Part shown: positions 9,064 to 16,917 of the stretch, piece after piece
How positions within the stretch are numbered: the first letter of the stretch is position 1
How the letters are laid out: every line of letters begins with the position of its first letter
Assembly: GCF_000724625.1 (NCBI RefSeq)
Contig: NZ_CP007139.1
Coordinates: 2,542,001 to 2,606,000 of the forward strand
DNA length: 64,000 bases
Source of the DNA: Fimbriimonas ginsengisoli Gsoil 348
Lineage (GTDB): Bacteria; Armatimonadota; Fimbriimonadia; Fimbriimonadales; Fimbriimonadaceae
Direction of reading: 5' to 3'
Made by a program: the position numbers and the translations under genes
The notes under the pieces: generated by a model
What the model was told of the DNA's origin: nothing
Databases searched by the model: none
What the model saw: the letters and a program-made list of their open reading frames with translations, nothing else

Positions 9064-9091
9064 CTGCCAACCGCCAACCGCCAACCGCCAA
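9064..9091. repeat. Heptamer array, unit CCGCCAA
   Basis: One CTGCCAA and three CCGCCAA units run head to tail about 85 bases before the start of the histidine kinase gene, in its likely promoter region. Confidence 0.85.
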
Positions 9092-9176
9092 CCCCCGGTA
9101 TATACTTCGTTAAAGCGGTCAACTGACCGCGGCTGGGGAGAGCCAACTGAGTCAGATCCAGAACGACGTCGGCGGG

Positions 9177-12119
9177 GTGGCAACGGGGCGGCCGCTGTGG
9201 GAGACGCCGGAAGCCCGAGACGTGCTCGACAGCATGGCCGAGCTCTTCGTTGCGCTCGACCGATCGTACGACATCGTATTCATCAACCGTGCCCTCGCGG
9301 AGGCCAGTGGAAAAGGATACGAAGGGTTCGTCGGCAAGAACCACTGGGATCTCTGGCCCGACATGCGCGGCACCGTCGTCGAGGAGTCGTACGAGCGGGC
9401 GTTTCGCACCGGTGTGCCGGTCCGCTTCGAATACTTCTATCCTAAATCGGAGGTCTGGATCGACGTTAACGTCTACCCCTCCGGCGATTACCTCCACCTC
9501 TATTTTCGCGATATCACCCAGCAAAAGACCGCCGAACGAGAGCAAACCGAGAGGGGTGAGTGGCTTCGCCGGCTGATCGACGCGATCCCCCATATCGCCT
9601 GGGCTACTCATCCGAACGGCGCGATGATGTACATCAACGCCCGGTGGCGCGAGTACACGGGGAGCGACGGAATGGATCTGGAGCAAATCCGAGACGCGAT
9701 CCATCCTAGCGATCTGCCCGCCGTCATGCGAGGGATGGCCCGCACCCGCGAAACGGGACAACCGGTCCCCTATGAGCTTAGGCTTAAGCGTCACGACGGG
9801 GAATTTCGCTGGTTTAGGGTCCACCCCGCCCCGTTATCTGGCAACGACGGCCAGCCGCTTGGCTGGATCGGGACTTCGAGCGACGTCCACGAGGAGGTTC
9901 TCGCCCGCCAGTCGCTGGTGGAAAGCGAAGACCACCACCGGTTTCGCGTGGAATCTAGCCCCCAGATTCCGTGGTTAGCGGGACCCGACGGCATGATCTA
10001 TGAATTCGGAAGCCAGTGGCTGGAATTCACCGGTATGTCGAAGGAGGAGGCGGCGGCAAGTCAAATGACGGTGCTCCATCCGGACGACGCGCCGGGGATG
10101 ATCGAGCGATGGGGCCAGTCGCTTGCCTCGGGAGAGCCGTTCGATTATCTTCACCGCGTCCGTGCCCGTGGGGGCGAGTACCGGTGGGTACGGACGAGGG
10201 CAGTAGCCCGCCGCGACTCCGATGGAGCGATCCTCCGCTGGTACGGCACCACCGAAGATATCCACGCCAGCAAATCGTCGGAGGAACGGCTTCGCCAGAT
10301 TCAGGAGGCCCTTAGCCTGGCGATGAAGGGGGGCCGCCTCGGTTGGTGGAGCCGTTCCTCCGACGAGGTTCAGTGGTCGCCCGAGTTGGAGGCGCTGTTT
10401 GGATTGGCCCCGGGCGCGTTCCAAGGAAACGAAGGGGCGTTCTTCGAGTACGTGTTCGAGGAGGATCAGAGCAAGATCGCGGGAGCGGTCCGAACCGCCG
10501 TCGAAACCGGCAACGATTACGCGGTCGAATTCCGATTCCGCCGCTCCGACGGTACGCACGGGTGGATGGAGGGGCGGGGGAAGGCGATCTACGACGAGGC
10601 CGGTGCCCCCGTCTGGCTGTACGGGATTGGAATCGACGTGACCGAGCGGAAAGAGGCCGAGGAAGCGCTTCGCGGAAGCGAGAGCCGGTTAAGGTCCCTC
10701 ATTGAGCAGTCGCCGGTTTCTATTCAAACGTTCGCTCCCGACGGCCTCGCCCTCACCGCCAACCGGGCCTGGCAGCTCCTCTGGGATGCCGATCTCAAGA
10801 ACTTGGCCGGCTACAACATCCGCCAAGACCCGCAGCTATTCGAGAAGGGGTTCTCGGCCTATATCGAAAAGGCGTTCGGCGGCAATCCGGTTCGAATACC
10901 GCCGATGCTGTACGACCCTGCGGAGACCGGACGCGTCGGCCGCGCGCGATGGGTCGAGTCTAGAGCCTATCCGGTCATTGGCGCCGGGGGCGAGCTGACC
11001 GAAGTCGTTTTGCTATTAGAGGACGTGACGTCCATTGTGGAGTCGGCGGAGGCTTTGCGACAGAGCGAGGACCGTTTCCGAACGATCGCCGAATCGATCC
11101 CCCAGTTCATCTTCGGCGCGGATGCGGATGGGAACACGGACTATTGCAACCCGCAGTATCTGGAGTTCCTTGGTCTAAACGCGACTCAGATCTCCGAAGG
11201 GCAGTGGATGTCCAGCGTCCATCCCGAGGATTTGGAATCGCTCATCGAGGCTTGGAACGGCGCCTTGGCGACCGGAACCTCCTACGAAACCGAAGCCCGG
11301 CGCTTGCGAGCCAGCGACGGATCGTATCGCTGGTGCCGAACCATGGCGAAGCCGATTCGCGACAGCGAGGGACGGGTGGTGCGCTGGTACGGCGTGGTGA
11401 CGGACATCCACGATCAAAAAGAGCAGGAGCGCACCCTCGAACGGCTCGTCCGCGAACGAACCGCGGAATTGGAGGCCGCCTATCGGGAGCAGGAGAGCTT
11501 TAGTTATTCCGTCTCCCACGACCTCCGAGCCCCGCTTCGCGCCATTGCGGCTTCCGCACGCATCTTGGAAGAGGATTTCGGAGGCTCCTTGCCTGCGGAA
11601 GCGCGCCGAGTGCTCGATCGTCAGAGCGAATCGGCGAAGAAGCTTGCGATGCTGATCGACGACCTGCTGCAGCTCTCCCGTGTGGGTCGCCAAGAGATCG
11701 AGCGGGTTCCGATCAACCTCTCGAAGCTGTTTACGGAGGTCTCCGAGTCGATCGCCACTCCCGCCGGCCTGCATTTCGAGATCCAGCCCGGTTTGTCTAC
11801 GGAAGGGGACCTCCGCCTGATCCGGCTCGTCGCGCAGAATCTACTCGAGAACGCCGCCAAGTTCTCCCCAGACGGAGGGATCATTCGAGTCGGCAAAGAT
11901 TCGAAAGGATTCTTTGTCTCGGACCTCGGCGTCGGCTTCGACATGGCCCACTCGACACGCCTCTTTCAACCGTTCCACCGTCTTCACCGGGAGGAAGAGT
12001 TCAAAGGCACCGGCATCGGCCTCGCTACCGTCCGGCGGATCGTCGAGCGCCACCAAGGCCAAGTCTGGGCTCGTTCCGAGCCCGGCAAAGGCGCCACCTT
12101 CTGGTTCACCCTAGCTTAA
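9177..12119 (+). CDS. Soluble multi-PAS sensor histidine kinase
   Basis: The 980-residue protein has no membrane segment. Six PAS-like modules follow each other, at about residues 15-120, 130-245, 250-370, 375-495, 500-625 and 630-750; several end with PAC-type motifs (WIGTSSDVHEE, WYGTTEDIH, WLYGIGIDVTER). A HisKA domain carries the phospho-acceptor in FSYSVSHDLRAPLRAI (His near 781). The ATPase domain has the N box QNLLENAAKFSPDG and glycine boxes DLGVGFD and GTGIGLATV. It would sense an unknown cytoplasmic cue and phosphorylate a response regulator, but none is encoded nearby, so it is an orphan kinase. The start is GTG at 9177. Confidence 0.93.
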   Translation: MATGRPLWETPEARDVLDSMAELFVALDRSYDIVFINRALAEASGKGYEGFVGKNHWDLWPDMRGTVVEESYERAFRTGVPVRFEYFYPKSEVWIDVNVYPSGDYLHLYFRDITQQKTAEREQTERGEWLRRLIDAIPHIAWATHPNGAMMYINARWREYTGSDGMDLEQIRDAIHPSDLPAVMRGMARTRETGQPVPYELRLKRHDGEFRWFRVHPAPLSGNDGQPLGWIGTSSDVHEEVLARQSLVESEDHHRFRVESSPQIPWLAGPDGMIYEFGSQWLEFTGMSKEEAAASQMTVLHPDDAPGMIERWGQSLASGEPFDYLHRVRARGGEYRWVRTRAVARRDSDGAILRWYGTTEDIHASKSSEERLRQIQEALSLAMKGGRLGWWSRSSDEVQWSPELEALFGLAPGAFQGNEGAFFEYVFEEDQSKIAGAVRTAVETGNDYAVEFRFRRSDGTHGWMEGRGKAIYDEAGAPVWLYGIGIDVTERKEAEEALRGSESRLRSLIEQSPVSIQTFAPDGLALTANRAWQLLWDADLKNLAGYNIRQDPQLFEKGFSAYIEKAFGGNPVRIPPMLYDPAETGRVGRARWVESRAYPVIGAGGELTEVVLLLEDVTSIVESAEALRQSEDRFRTIAESIPQFIFGADADGNTDYCNPQYLEFLGLNATQISEGQWMSSVHPEDLESLIEAWNGALATGTSYETEARRLRASDGSYRWCRTMAKPIRDSEGRVVRWYGVVTDIHDQKEQERTLERLVRERTAELEAAYREQESFSYSVSHDLRAPLRAIAASARILEEDFGGSLPAEARRVLDRQSESAKKLAMLIDDLLQLSRVGRQEIERVPINLSKLFTEVSESIATPAGLHFEIQPGLSTEGDLRLIRLVAQNLLENAAKFSPDGGIIRVGKDSKGFFVSDLGVGFDMAHSTRLFQPFHRLHREEEFKGTGIGLATVRRIVERHQGQVWARSEPGKGATFWFTLA

Positions 12120-12126
12120 CCCCGGG

Positions 12127-12171
12127 GTGGCACGGGCGGCTCGCCCGTGGGTATCTCGGGCGGCCCGCCCG
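12127..12171. repeat. REP-like double palindrome, second copy
   Basis: The 45 bases are identical to 8573-8617. They contain CACGGGCG-GCT-CGCCCGTG and a second GGGCGG/CCGCCC palindrome. The copy starts 7 bases after the kinase stop and could also act as its transcription end. Confidence 0.85.
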
Positions 12172-12220
12172 TGCCCCGTCCCGATGCCGACCCCCCCAAG
12201 TGCTGAGGACCGAAACCGCC

Positions 12221-12583
12221 TTACCGCGGCCGTTTTGAACGCAGTTGGTTTAGCCGCTCGTTCTCTGCTTTCAACGCCACTATCTTTTCTTGAAGCTGTT
12301 CGTTCGCCTTCCGCGCCTGCTCAAGCTCTTGCTTCAGAACCCCGGACTTTACTCGTAGCCGCTCCTTCTCCTTCCGAAGCGACTCGGCCTGTTTCAGCGC
12401 TTCGCTCTTGGTGTGTTGGACCTCGACCACCTTTGCCCGCAGGCGCTCGGTCTCCTTCCGGAGGATCTCCATCTGACGCCGCAATTCGGCGTCCTGGGCG
12501 TGGATGAACGGGAACTTGCGGTCTAAGGACAGCTTCAACATGAGCAGGTCTCGCTCACCAGTTTGACTCGCCTGCGCCACCAC
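12221..12583 (-). CDS. Small coiled-coil protein, function unknown
   Basis: The frame encodes up to 120 residues, nearly all a continuous charged heptad-repeat helix (for example LRRQMEILRKETERLRAKV and later LKAENERLNQLR). An internal ATG at 12541 (MLKLSLDRKF) is a possible alternative start. Composition differs from the Arg-rich shadow frames common in this GC-rich DNA, which argues that it is real. It lies alone between convergent or divergent neighbours, and no function can be assigned. It could be a coiled-coil adaptor or division-related protein. Confidence 0.55.
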   Translation of the reverse strand: MVAQASQTGERDLLMLKLSLDRKFPFIHAQDAELRRQMEILRKETERLRAKVVEVQHTKSEALKQAESLRKEKERLRVKSGVLKQELEQARKANEQLQEKIVALKAENERLNQLRSKRPR

Positions 12584-12678
12584 ATGCGTTCCCTGCGCCC
12601 CCTGCTTTTCTTTTCTAGACGTGGGCCGGGAAAGGTGTCACAATAAACTGGCTCCGATACCGGGGGCCGGGCAACGCA

Positions 12679-13227
12679 ATGGATATTCTGCGACTCCTCG
12701 AAGATCTCGGCAAGATGATCGAAGCTACCCCGCATTTCGGGCCGGTCACGTGGGGGCTGAACCGCGACGAGATCAGCATGCAGATCGCGAAGGTGCGCGC
12801 CTCTTTGCCCCAAGAGTTGAAGAGCGCCGTCAACACCGTTCGGGAATCCGAGCGCATCATCGACACTGCCCGCGAGGACGCCACCATGACCGTGGAGAGC
12901 GCCCGCAAAGAAGCGGAGCGCGTGATGGCCGAGGCGAAGAAAGAAGCCGAGCGGCTCCTGGAGCAGGCTCGTCTTCAGCAAGAGAAGATGGTCCACGAAA
13001 GCGAGATCCTAAAGCTGAGCAAGGCTCAAAGCGAAGAGATCCGCAACGCCGCCGATCGCGATGCGATGCAAACTCGCCGAGGCGCCGAGAAGTACGCCTA
13101 CGACGTCCTCACCCAACTCGAAGGGGTCGTCGGCAAGGTGATGACCAGCGTCGAAGGGGGCAAACAGGCCCTCCAGCCTCAAAAAGAAGCCCCCCTCCCG
13201 GTCAACCGCGAGCGAACCCGAGTTTAA
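12679..13227 (+). CDS. Coiled-coil protein resembling ATP synthase b subunit / DivIVA-type proteins
   Basis: The 182-residue product begins MDILRLLEDLGKMIEATPHF. Residues about 60-140 form a long Ala/Glu/Arg-rich coiled coil (ARKEAERVMAEAKKEAERLL). No membrane segment is present, which argues against a true F0 b subunit even though database searches commonly label such proteins that way. A C-terminal Pro-rich tail ends with RTRV. It may be a cytoplasmic scaffold; function unknown. It is followed by REP-like hairpins and the convergent metalloprotease gene. Confidence 0.75.
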   Translation: MDILRLLEDLGKMIEATPHFGPVTWGLNRDEISMQIAKVRASLPQELKSAVNTVRESERIIDTAREDATMTVESARKEAERVMAEAKKEAERLLEQARLQQEKMVHESEILKLSKAQSEEIRNAADRDAMQTRRGAEKYAYDVLTQLEGVVGKVMTSVEGGKQALQPQKEAPLPVNRERTRV

Positions 13228-13277
13228 GGCGTCAGCCCCAGAGGGCAAAGCCGTGTCGCTGGCATCTACGTGTTTCG

Positions 13278-13328
13278 CCTGCTGTACCGAAGGTACAGCA
13301 GGATCATCGGCGAGGGCGCCGACGCTAC
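13278..13328. repeat. REP-like pair: perfect 11-bp hairpin plus REP-A copy
   Basis: Positions 13278-13302 form CCTGCTGTACC-GAA-GGTACAGCAGG, a perfect 11-base stem. Positions 13301-13328, read on the minus strand, are identical over 28 bases to 23287-23314 and share the frame GTAGCRTCG...CGATGA with the two copies at 16303-16360. The element lies between convergent genes and may also terminate both. Confidence 0.85.
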
Positions 13329-13341
13329 TGGTTTGGAGAGA

Positions 13342-14025
13342 CTATCGCTTCCAAACCATCGGGTCGGCGGCGAACTCCTTCCATAGCTCTTCAGCGGTCT
13401 TCCCGGTCGTGGAGGCGAACAGCGGCATCGGATCCAGCCCCTTCCTAAGTGCCCGGTCGAGCGCGGGGACGAGGCGCAGGTCGTACTTCTTGCCGACCCA
13501 AGCCAGGAAGTAGGCGGTGGTTCGGTAAGCGTCGTGGTAGGTCGCCTTTTCGAAGTTGATCTTCGTGCGCGGCGCTTCCGGCTCGTATCGCCACCATCGG
13601 GTGTAGTCGGCGATTCCCTCGACAAGCCACCCGGTATCGGCCTTGTTGTCCGGGTAGTGCTGCACGATATGGGTCATCTCGTGGATCACCATGCCGAGAT
13701 CGTCGGGGTGCTGCCGGATCCAGGCCGCGTTGAACGAAATTTCGTCGCCGGTGGCGTAAGCCGGGGCGTCCTGTTTATTCCGAAACACGAACCGGAGCCG
13801 GCGGGGCGGATGGTAGCCCTCGGTGGCCAGCCAACTGGTGAGAGCAGGGAACCAATCAGTGGCCAGTTTCTGAGCCTTCGCTCCCCAGGCCGCCATGTCG
13901 GGGGCGTCCTTCACGTCCACGGTAATGCGTGGCGCTCGAAGCGGCTTGCTCAGCGGATACACATATCGGTCGAGATCGACCGTTTTAGCCTGCATAAGGA
14001 GTAGGGCGAGCGGAAGCGTGAACAT
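13342..14025 (-). CDS. BSP-family secreted metalloprotease
   Basis: The 227-residue product has a short hydrophobic start (MFTLPLALLLMQAKTV) that looks like a signal peptide. The motif HEMTHIVQHY near residue 114, followed by EGIADYTRWW about 20 residues later, is the zinc-binding pattern of the plant 'basic secretory protein' peptidase family (HExxH with a third downstream ligand). Length fits the family. It is predicted to act outside the cytoplasm on unknown peptides. It stands alone on the minus strand, convergent with the coiled-coil gene. Confidence 0.85.
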   Translation of the reverse strand: MFTLPLALLLMQAKTVDLDRYVYPLSKPLRAPRITVDVKDAPDMAAWGAKAQKLATDWFPALTSWLATEGYHPPRRLRFVFRNKQDAPAYATGDEISFNAAWIRQHPDDLGMVIHEMTHIVQHYPDNKADTGWLVEGIADYTRWWRYEPEAPRTKINFEKATYHDAYRTTAYFLAWVGKKYDLRLVPALDRALRKGLDPMPLFASTTGKTAEELWKEFAADPMVWKR

Positions 14026-14061
14026 AGAATCACCGTAGAAGACGCGGATAGGTAGAAGTCA

Positions 14062-14649
14062 ATGTTGACTTTGAGGGCGTCCACGGGCTATGAGGTGTCT
14101 GTGGCGCCCTCAAATATTCATTCGCTCGCGTTCGTTTACAAAGGCTGGGAAGGTTTCAACCAAAGCCTGATCTCGGCGCTCGACGGTTTATCGAGCGAAC
14201 ATCTAGCGTTCCGCTCGTCGACGGAAATGAGAACGGTGGGCGAGATCTTCTGGCACATCAGCGCCGGCCGCGTCGATTGGTTCCGGCGCCTCCCCGCCCC
14301 CGGCAGCGCAGAGCTTCAGAAGGAAATCGAAGCCCGGCAGGCCGGCGGAGCCCCGTTCGATGCGGACGAGCTGGCCGAGTGGCTTCGTCGAACCTGGGTG
14401 ATGGTCGATGCGACGCTTAGGCAGTGGAGCGTCGAGGATCTAGCCGCGACGTACCCGCACGGATATCAGGGCACTACATACGCGGTTTCCCGCCAATGGA
14501 CGATCTGGCGGATCATGGCCCACGATATCTACCACGGCGGCCAACTTAGCGAACTCCTCGCGATGCAAGGGGTGATTCCTTTGGAGCTCACCATTCTCGG
14601 GGGGCACCTTACCGTTCCGGCCATCGTCGAGCCGACCGATAATGTGTAG
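14062..14649 (+). CDS. DinB-like four-helix protein
   Basis: The 195-residue product resembles DinB/YfiT-type metal-binding four-helix bundles: WEGFNQSLISALDGLSSEHL, then GEIFWHISAGRVDWF with one His, and a later HDIYHGGQLSELL with two more His, the usual three-His metal site. The first 13 residues are atypical, so GTG at 14101 (MAPSNIHSL) is a possible true start. Members include thiol-dependent transferases and stress-induced proteins; the substrate cannot be predicted. The next gene begins 47 bases downstream. Confidence 0.8.
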   Translation: MLTLRASTGYEVSVAPSNIHSLAFVYKGWEGFNQSLISALDGLSSEHLAFRSSTEMRTVGEIFWHISAGRVDWFRRLPAPGSAELQKEIEARQAGGAPFDADELAEWLRRTWVMVDATLRQWSVEDLAATYPHGYQGTTYAVSRQWTIWRIMAHDIYHGGQLSELLAMQGVIPLELTILGGHLTVPAIVEPTDNV

Positions 14650-14696
14650 CTTTTAAAGTCAGATCACGGCTTTTCGCTCTTATACTGGGGAGTGCG

Positions 14697-15302
14697 ATGG
14701 AACCGGAAACGGCGGCTCGCCAAAGCTGCCCCCACTATGTGACCCTTCGACTTACCGACGCGCTTCCGCGAACGGTCATGGCGGCGTGGCACGACGATGT
14801 GGACCGCCGGCTCCATATGCTTTCCGAAATGAAAGGGCGTCCGCTGGATCCGGACGAAGAGCGGACCCTCGTTCAACGCACGATCGGTAAGGTCGAGCGC
14901 TTTCTGGATTCCGGTCGCGGAAGCTGTGTGCTTTCCGATGAGCGGGCCGCCGGTCTAGTCGAGAGCGTTCTCTGGAACGGGGACGGCGAGCGGTACCGGC
15001 TTCACGCGTGGAGCGTGATGCCGAACCACTTGCACGCTTTGGTAACGCCGCTGGGGCGGCGCGACATCGGCGATGTACTGCAAGAGTGGAAGACGGAGAC
15101 GACCCGGCGGGTTAACCAGGAGCTTCGCCGCGCGGGCGGTCTTTGGCATCCGGACGTCATCGACCACGAGGTCGACCACCCGGTCGAGTTCGCCCGCATC
15201 CGGGCGACCGTGGCGAGCAACCCGGAGCAAGCCGGTCTCCACGAGTGGCCGTTCGCGGGCGAAGAGAGCCGGATGAAGGCGCCCGGGTTAACGATGCAGT
15301 AA
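14697..15302 (+). CDS. REP-associated tyrosine transposase (RAYT), catalytic Tyr apparently replaced
   Basis: The 201-residue product has the Y1/HUH nuclease layout: YVTLRLTDALPR strand, then MPNHLHALV with the HxH metal ligands (His111, His113), the segment GGLWHPDVIDHEVDHPVEF, and the SNPEQAGL motif that normally follows the catalytic tyrosine. In E. coli TnpA-REP the Tyr is four residues before the NP; here that position is Thr171. RAYTs nick single-stranded REP palindromes and are usually single-copy and domesticated. REP-like copies lie at 13.3 and 16.3 kb, on both sides but not adjacent. There are no insertion-sequence ends. Confidence 0.88.
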   Translation: MEPETAARQSCPHYVTLRLTDALPRTVMAAWHDDVDRRLHMLSEMKGRPLDPDEERTLVQRTIGKVERFLDSGRGSCVLSDERAAGLVESVLWNGDGERYRLHAWSVMPNHLHALVTPLGRRDIGDVLQEWKTETTRRVNQELRRAGGLWHPDVIDHEVDHPVEFARIRATVASNPEQAGLHEWPFAGEESRMKAPGLTMQ

Positions 15303-15321
15303 GGCGCGGTAACCTGCTTCC

Positions 15322-16326
15322 GTGCGTCTGACCCACCTCGTCTCCTGCGCTGGTTGAGCATCTAAGCTGGGGCCTACCCAGTTGGCGGAGGTTCTCCGTC
15401 GAATACCGAGCTCAGCCAATCCCAGCCTGCTCGTCGGCTTTGAAACGTCCGACGACGCGGGAATCTTTATGCTGTCTGAAGGTCTTGCACTGGTGCAGAC
15501 GGTGGACTTCTTCACGCCGGTGGTCGACGACCCGTATGCGTATGGCCAGATTGCAGCGGCGAACGCGCTGAGCGATGTGTACGCGATGGGGGGCCGCCCG
15601 CTGACGGTGCTGAACATCGCTTGCTTCTCGCCGGCGGCGGCTCCGCCCGAGGTTTGGGCGGAGGTGTTGCGCGGGATGGCAGACAAAACGATCGAAGCGG
15701 GGGCGGTAGTGGCAGGGGGGCACAGCGTGGAAGATGCCGAGCCGAAATTCGGAATGGCGGTGACGGGGCTGATCGACCCGGCGCGGACGTTCGCGAACAC
15801 GCATGCGCAGCTGGGGGACGAGATTTGGCTGAGCAAGCCGCTGGGCACGGGGATCGTGACCACGGCCGCCAAGAACGACGCGGCTTTGCCCGAGGAGTTG
15901 GAGGCAGCCATCGATTCGATGCGAACGTTGAATCGGGCCGCGTGCGAGGCAGGTTTGGCGGCGGGAGTTCGTTGCGCGACGGACATTACGGGGTTCGGTC
16001 TGGCTGGACACCTGTTCAACGTTGCAAAGGGAAGCGGTGTGACGATCGAGATCGATGCGGCCTCTCTGCCGGTTTTCGAGGGTGTCGAGCGAATGATCGC
16101 GGAGGGGCACGTCACCGGCGGCGCAGGACGGAATCGAGAGTTCCTAGGAGACTCCCTTCGGTTTGATGAAGCCGTGCCGGGGTGGCTTCGACAAGTCGTT
16201 CTTGATCCGCAGACCAGCGGCGGCCTCGCCCTATTCTCCCGAGTGCCGATTGCCGGCGCCGTCCGAATCGGACGCGCGATGGCCGGGGATCCAAGGATTC
16301 ACGTAGCATCGCCTCCCAGGCGATGA
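15322..16326 (+). CDS. selD: Selenide, water dikinase, selenocysteine-containing
   Basis: SelD makes selenophosphate from selenide and ATP for selenocysteine and selenouridine synthesis. Reading from GTG at 15322 gives MRLTHLVSCAG, then TGA at 15355-15357, then ASKLGP. This matches the SelD active site, where the residue three before the catalytic Lys (Cys17 and Lys20 in E. coli) is Cys or Sec; here it is Sec12 with Lys15. A stop lies in frame just upstream of the GTG. Downstream, GFETSDDAGIF, QTVDFFTPVVDDP and ANALSDVYAMGG are typical. The product is 334 residues. Without TGA readthrough only a TTG start at 15382 remains, which removes the active site. The last codons lie in a REP-type repeat. 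Confidence 0.95.
15384..15400 (+). promoter_or_regulatory. Candidate bacterial SECIS hairpin
   Basis: GGCGGAG and CTCCGTC form a seven-pair stem (one G-U) around GUU. The loop G-U lies 33-35 bases after the TGA, within the usual distance for a bacterial SECIS, and G-U in the apical loop is the SelB recognition feature. Assignment is by eye. Confidence 0.55.
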
Positions 16327-16360
16327 ACCGTTCTGCTCATCGCTTGGGAGGCGATGCTAC
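16303..16360. repeat. Inverted pair of REP-A copies spanning two stop codons
   Basis: GTAGCATCG...CGATGA at 16303-16326 and the same 24 bases with one change, inverted, at 16337-16360 form a long hairpin with a 10-base centre. The TGA of selD (16324-16326) and the TAG of the convergent acetyltransferase gene (16357-16359 complement) both lie inside it. It probably works as a shared transcription end. Confidence 0.85.
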
Positions 16361-16827
16361 AGCTGACGAATCATGATCAGGCTGGGGGAGATTGCCTGGG
16401 GCCAGGTGAATGAGCCGACTCGCTCGTACCCCCGGCGTTCGTACATGGCGATCAAGGCCGTTCCCCGTTCGGTAACGGAGAGGGCGAGCTTTTCGTGGTT
16501 TGCGGATGCTTCGCGCTCGATGGCGTCCATCAGGAATGCGCCAATCCCTCGTCCACCGAGGTTTGGGTCGACGGCAAGGAGACCGACTTGCGGGTTGGTG
16601 CGGAACGCCTCACAGGCGCTGGCATGGTCGGGAGGGAAGAGGGTGACCGAACCGACGAGCCGGCCACCGTCATAGGCGAGGAGCGCCTCGCCCTTCGCTA
16701 GCGATAAAGCGATCCGCTCCGGTTGGTAGCGCACCTCATCGACCCCGGCAAACACCGGGGAGGCAAGAAATGCGCGACTGACGAACTCGGAAAGGCCCGG
16801 TGGGTCTATGCCTTTTCGAATCTCCAC
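16357..16827 (-). CDS. GNAT-family N-acetyltransferase
   Basis: The 156-residue product follows the GNAT fold: N-terminal helices, a strand LLAYDGGRLVGSVTLFPP, the acetyl-CoA-binding motif LAVDPNLGGRGIGAFLMDAIE, then KLALSVTERGTALIAMYERRGYERVGSF typical of the C-terminal half. It transfers an acetyl group from acetyl-CoA to an unknown small molecule or protein. Length is usual. It is convergent with selD and shares the REP hairpin as its 3' end. Confidence 0.9.
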   Translation of the reverse strand: MEIRKGIDPPGLSEFVSRAFLASPVFAGVDEVRYQPERIALSLAKGEALLAYDGGRLVGSVTLFPPDHASACEAFRTNPQVGLLAVDPNLGGRGIGAFLMDAIEREASANHEKLALSVTERGTALIAMYERRGYERVGSFTWPQAISPSLIMIRQL

Positions 16828-16880
16828 AGCCCGAACTTTACGCGAAGCGAGTGGACGCAGGTTCCCTTAGTTATCAGTGG

Positions 16881-16910
16881 CCCACCGTTTAAAGAACGTC
16901 AAACGGTGGG
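16881..16910 (-). terminator. Hairpin downstream of sufB
   Basis: CCCACCGTTT and AAACGGTGGG form a perfect 10-base stem eight bases past the sufB stop. No clear U tract follows on the minus strand, so termination strength is uncertain. Confidence 0.5.
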
Positions 16911-16917
16911 CGTCGTC

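Larger units (their letters stand above)
8529..9176. other. Gene-poor gap holding several short repeats
   Basis: I see no convincing gene in these 648 bases. They contain the MITE-like element at 8548-8668, a palindrome CCAGACGGCGCGTCTGG near 8897-8913, a heptamer array at 9064-9091, and presumably the promoter of the histidine kinase gene. A 78-codon frame at 8711-8947 has Pro-rich, non-protein-like composition and was not accepted. Confidence 0.7.

Noticed and set aside
12679-13227. ATP synthase subunit b
   Set aside because: There is no N-terminal membrane helix and no other ATP synthase gene nearby; similarity is only coiled-coil composition.
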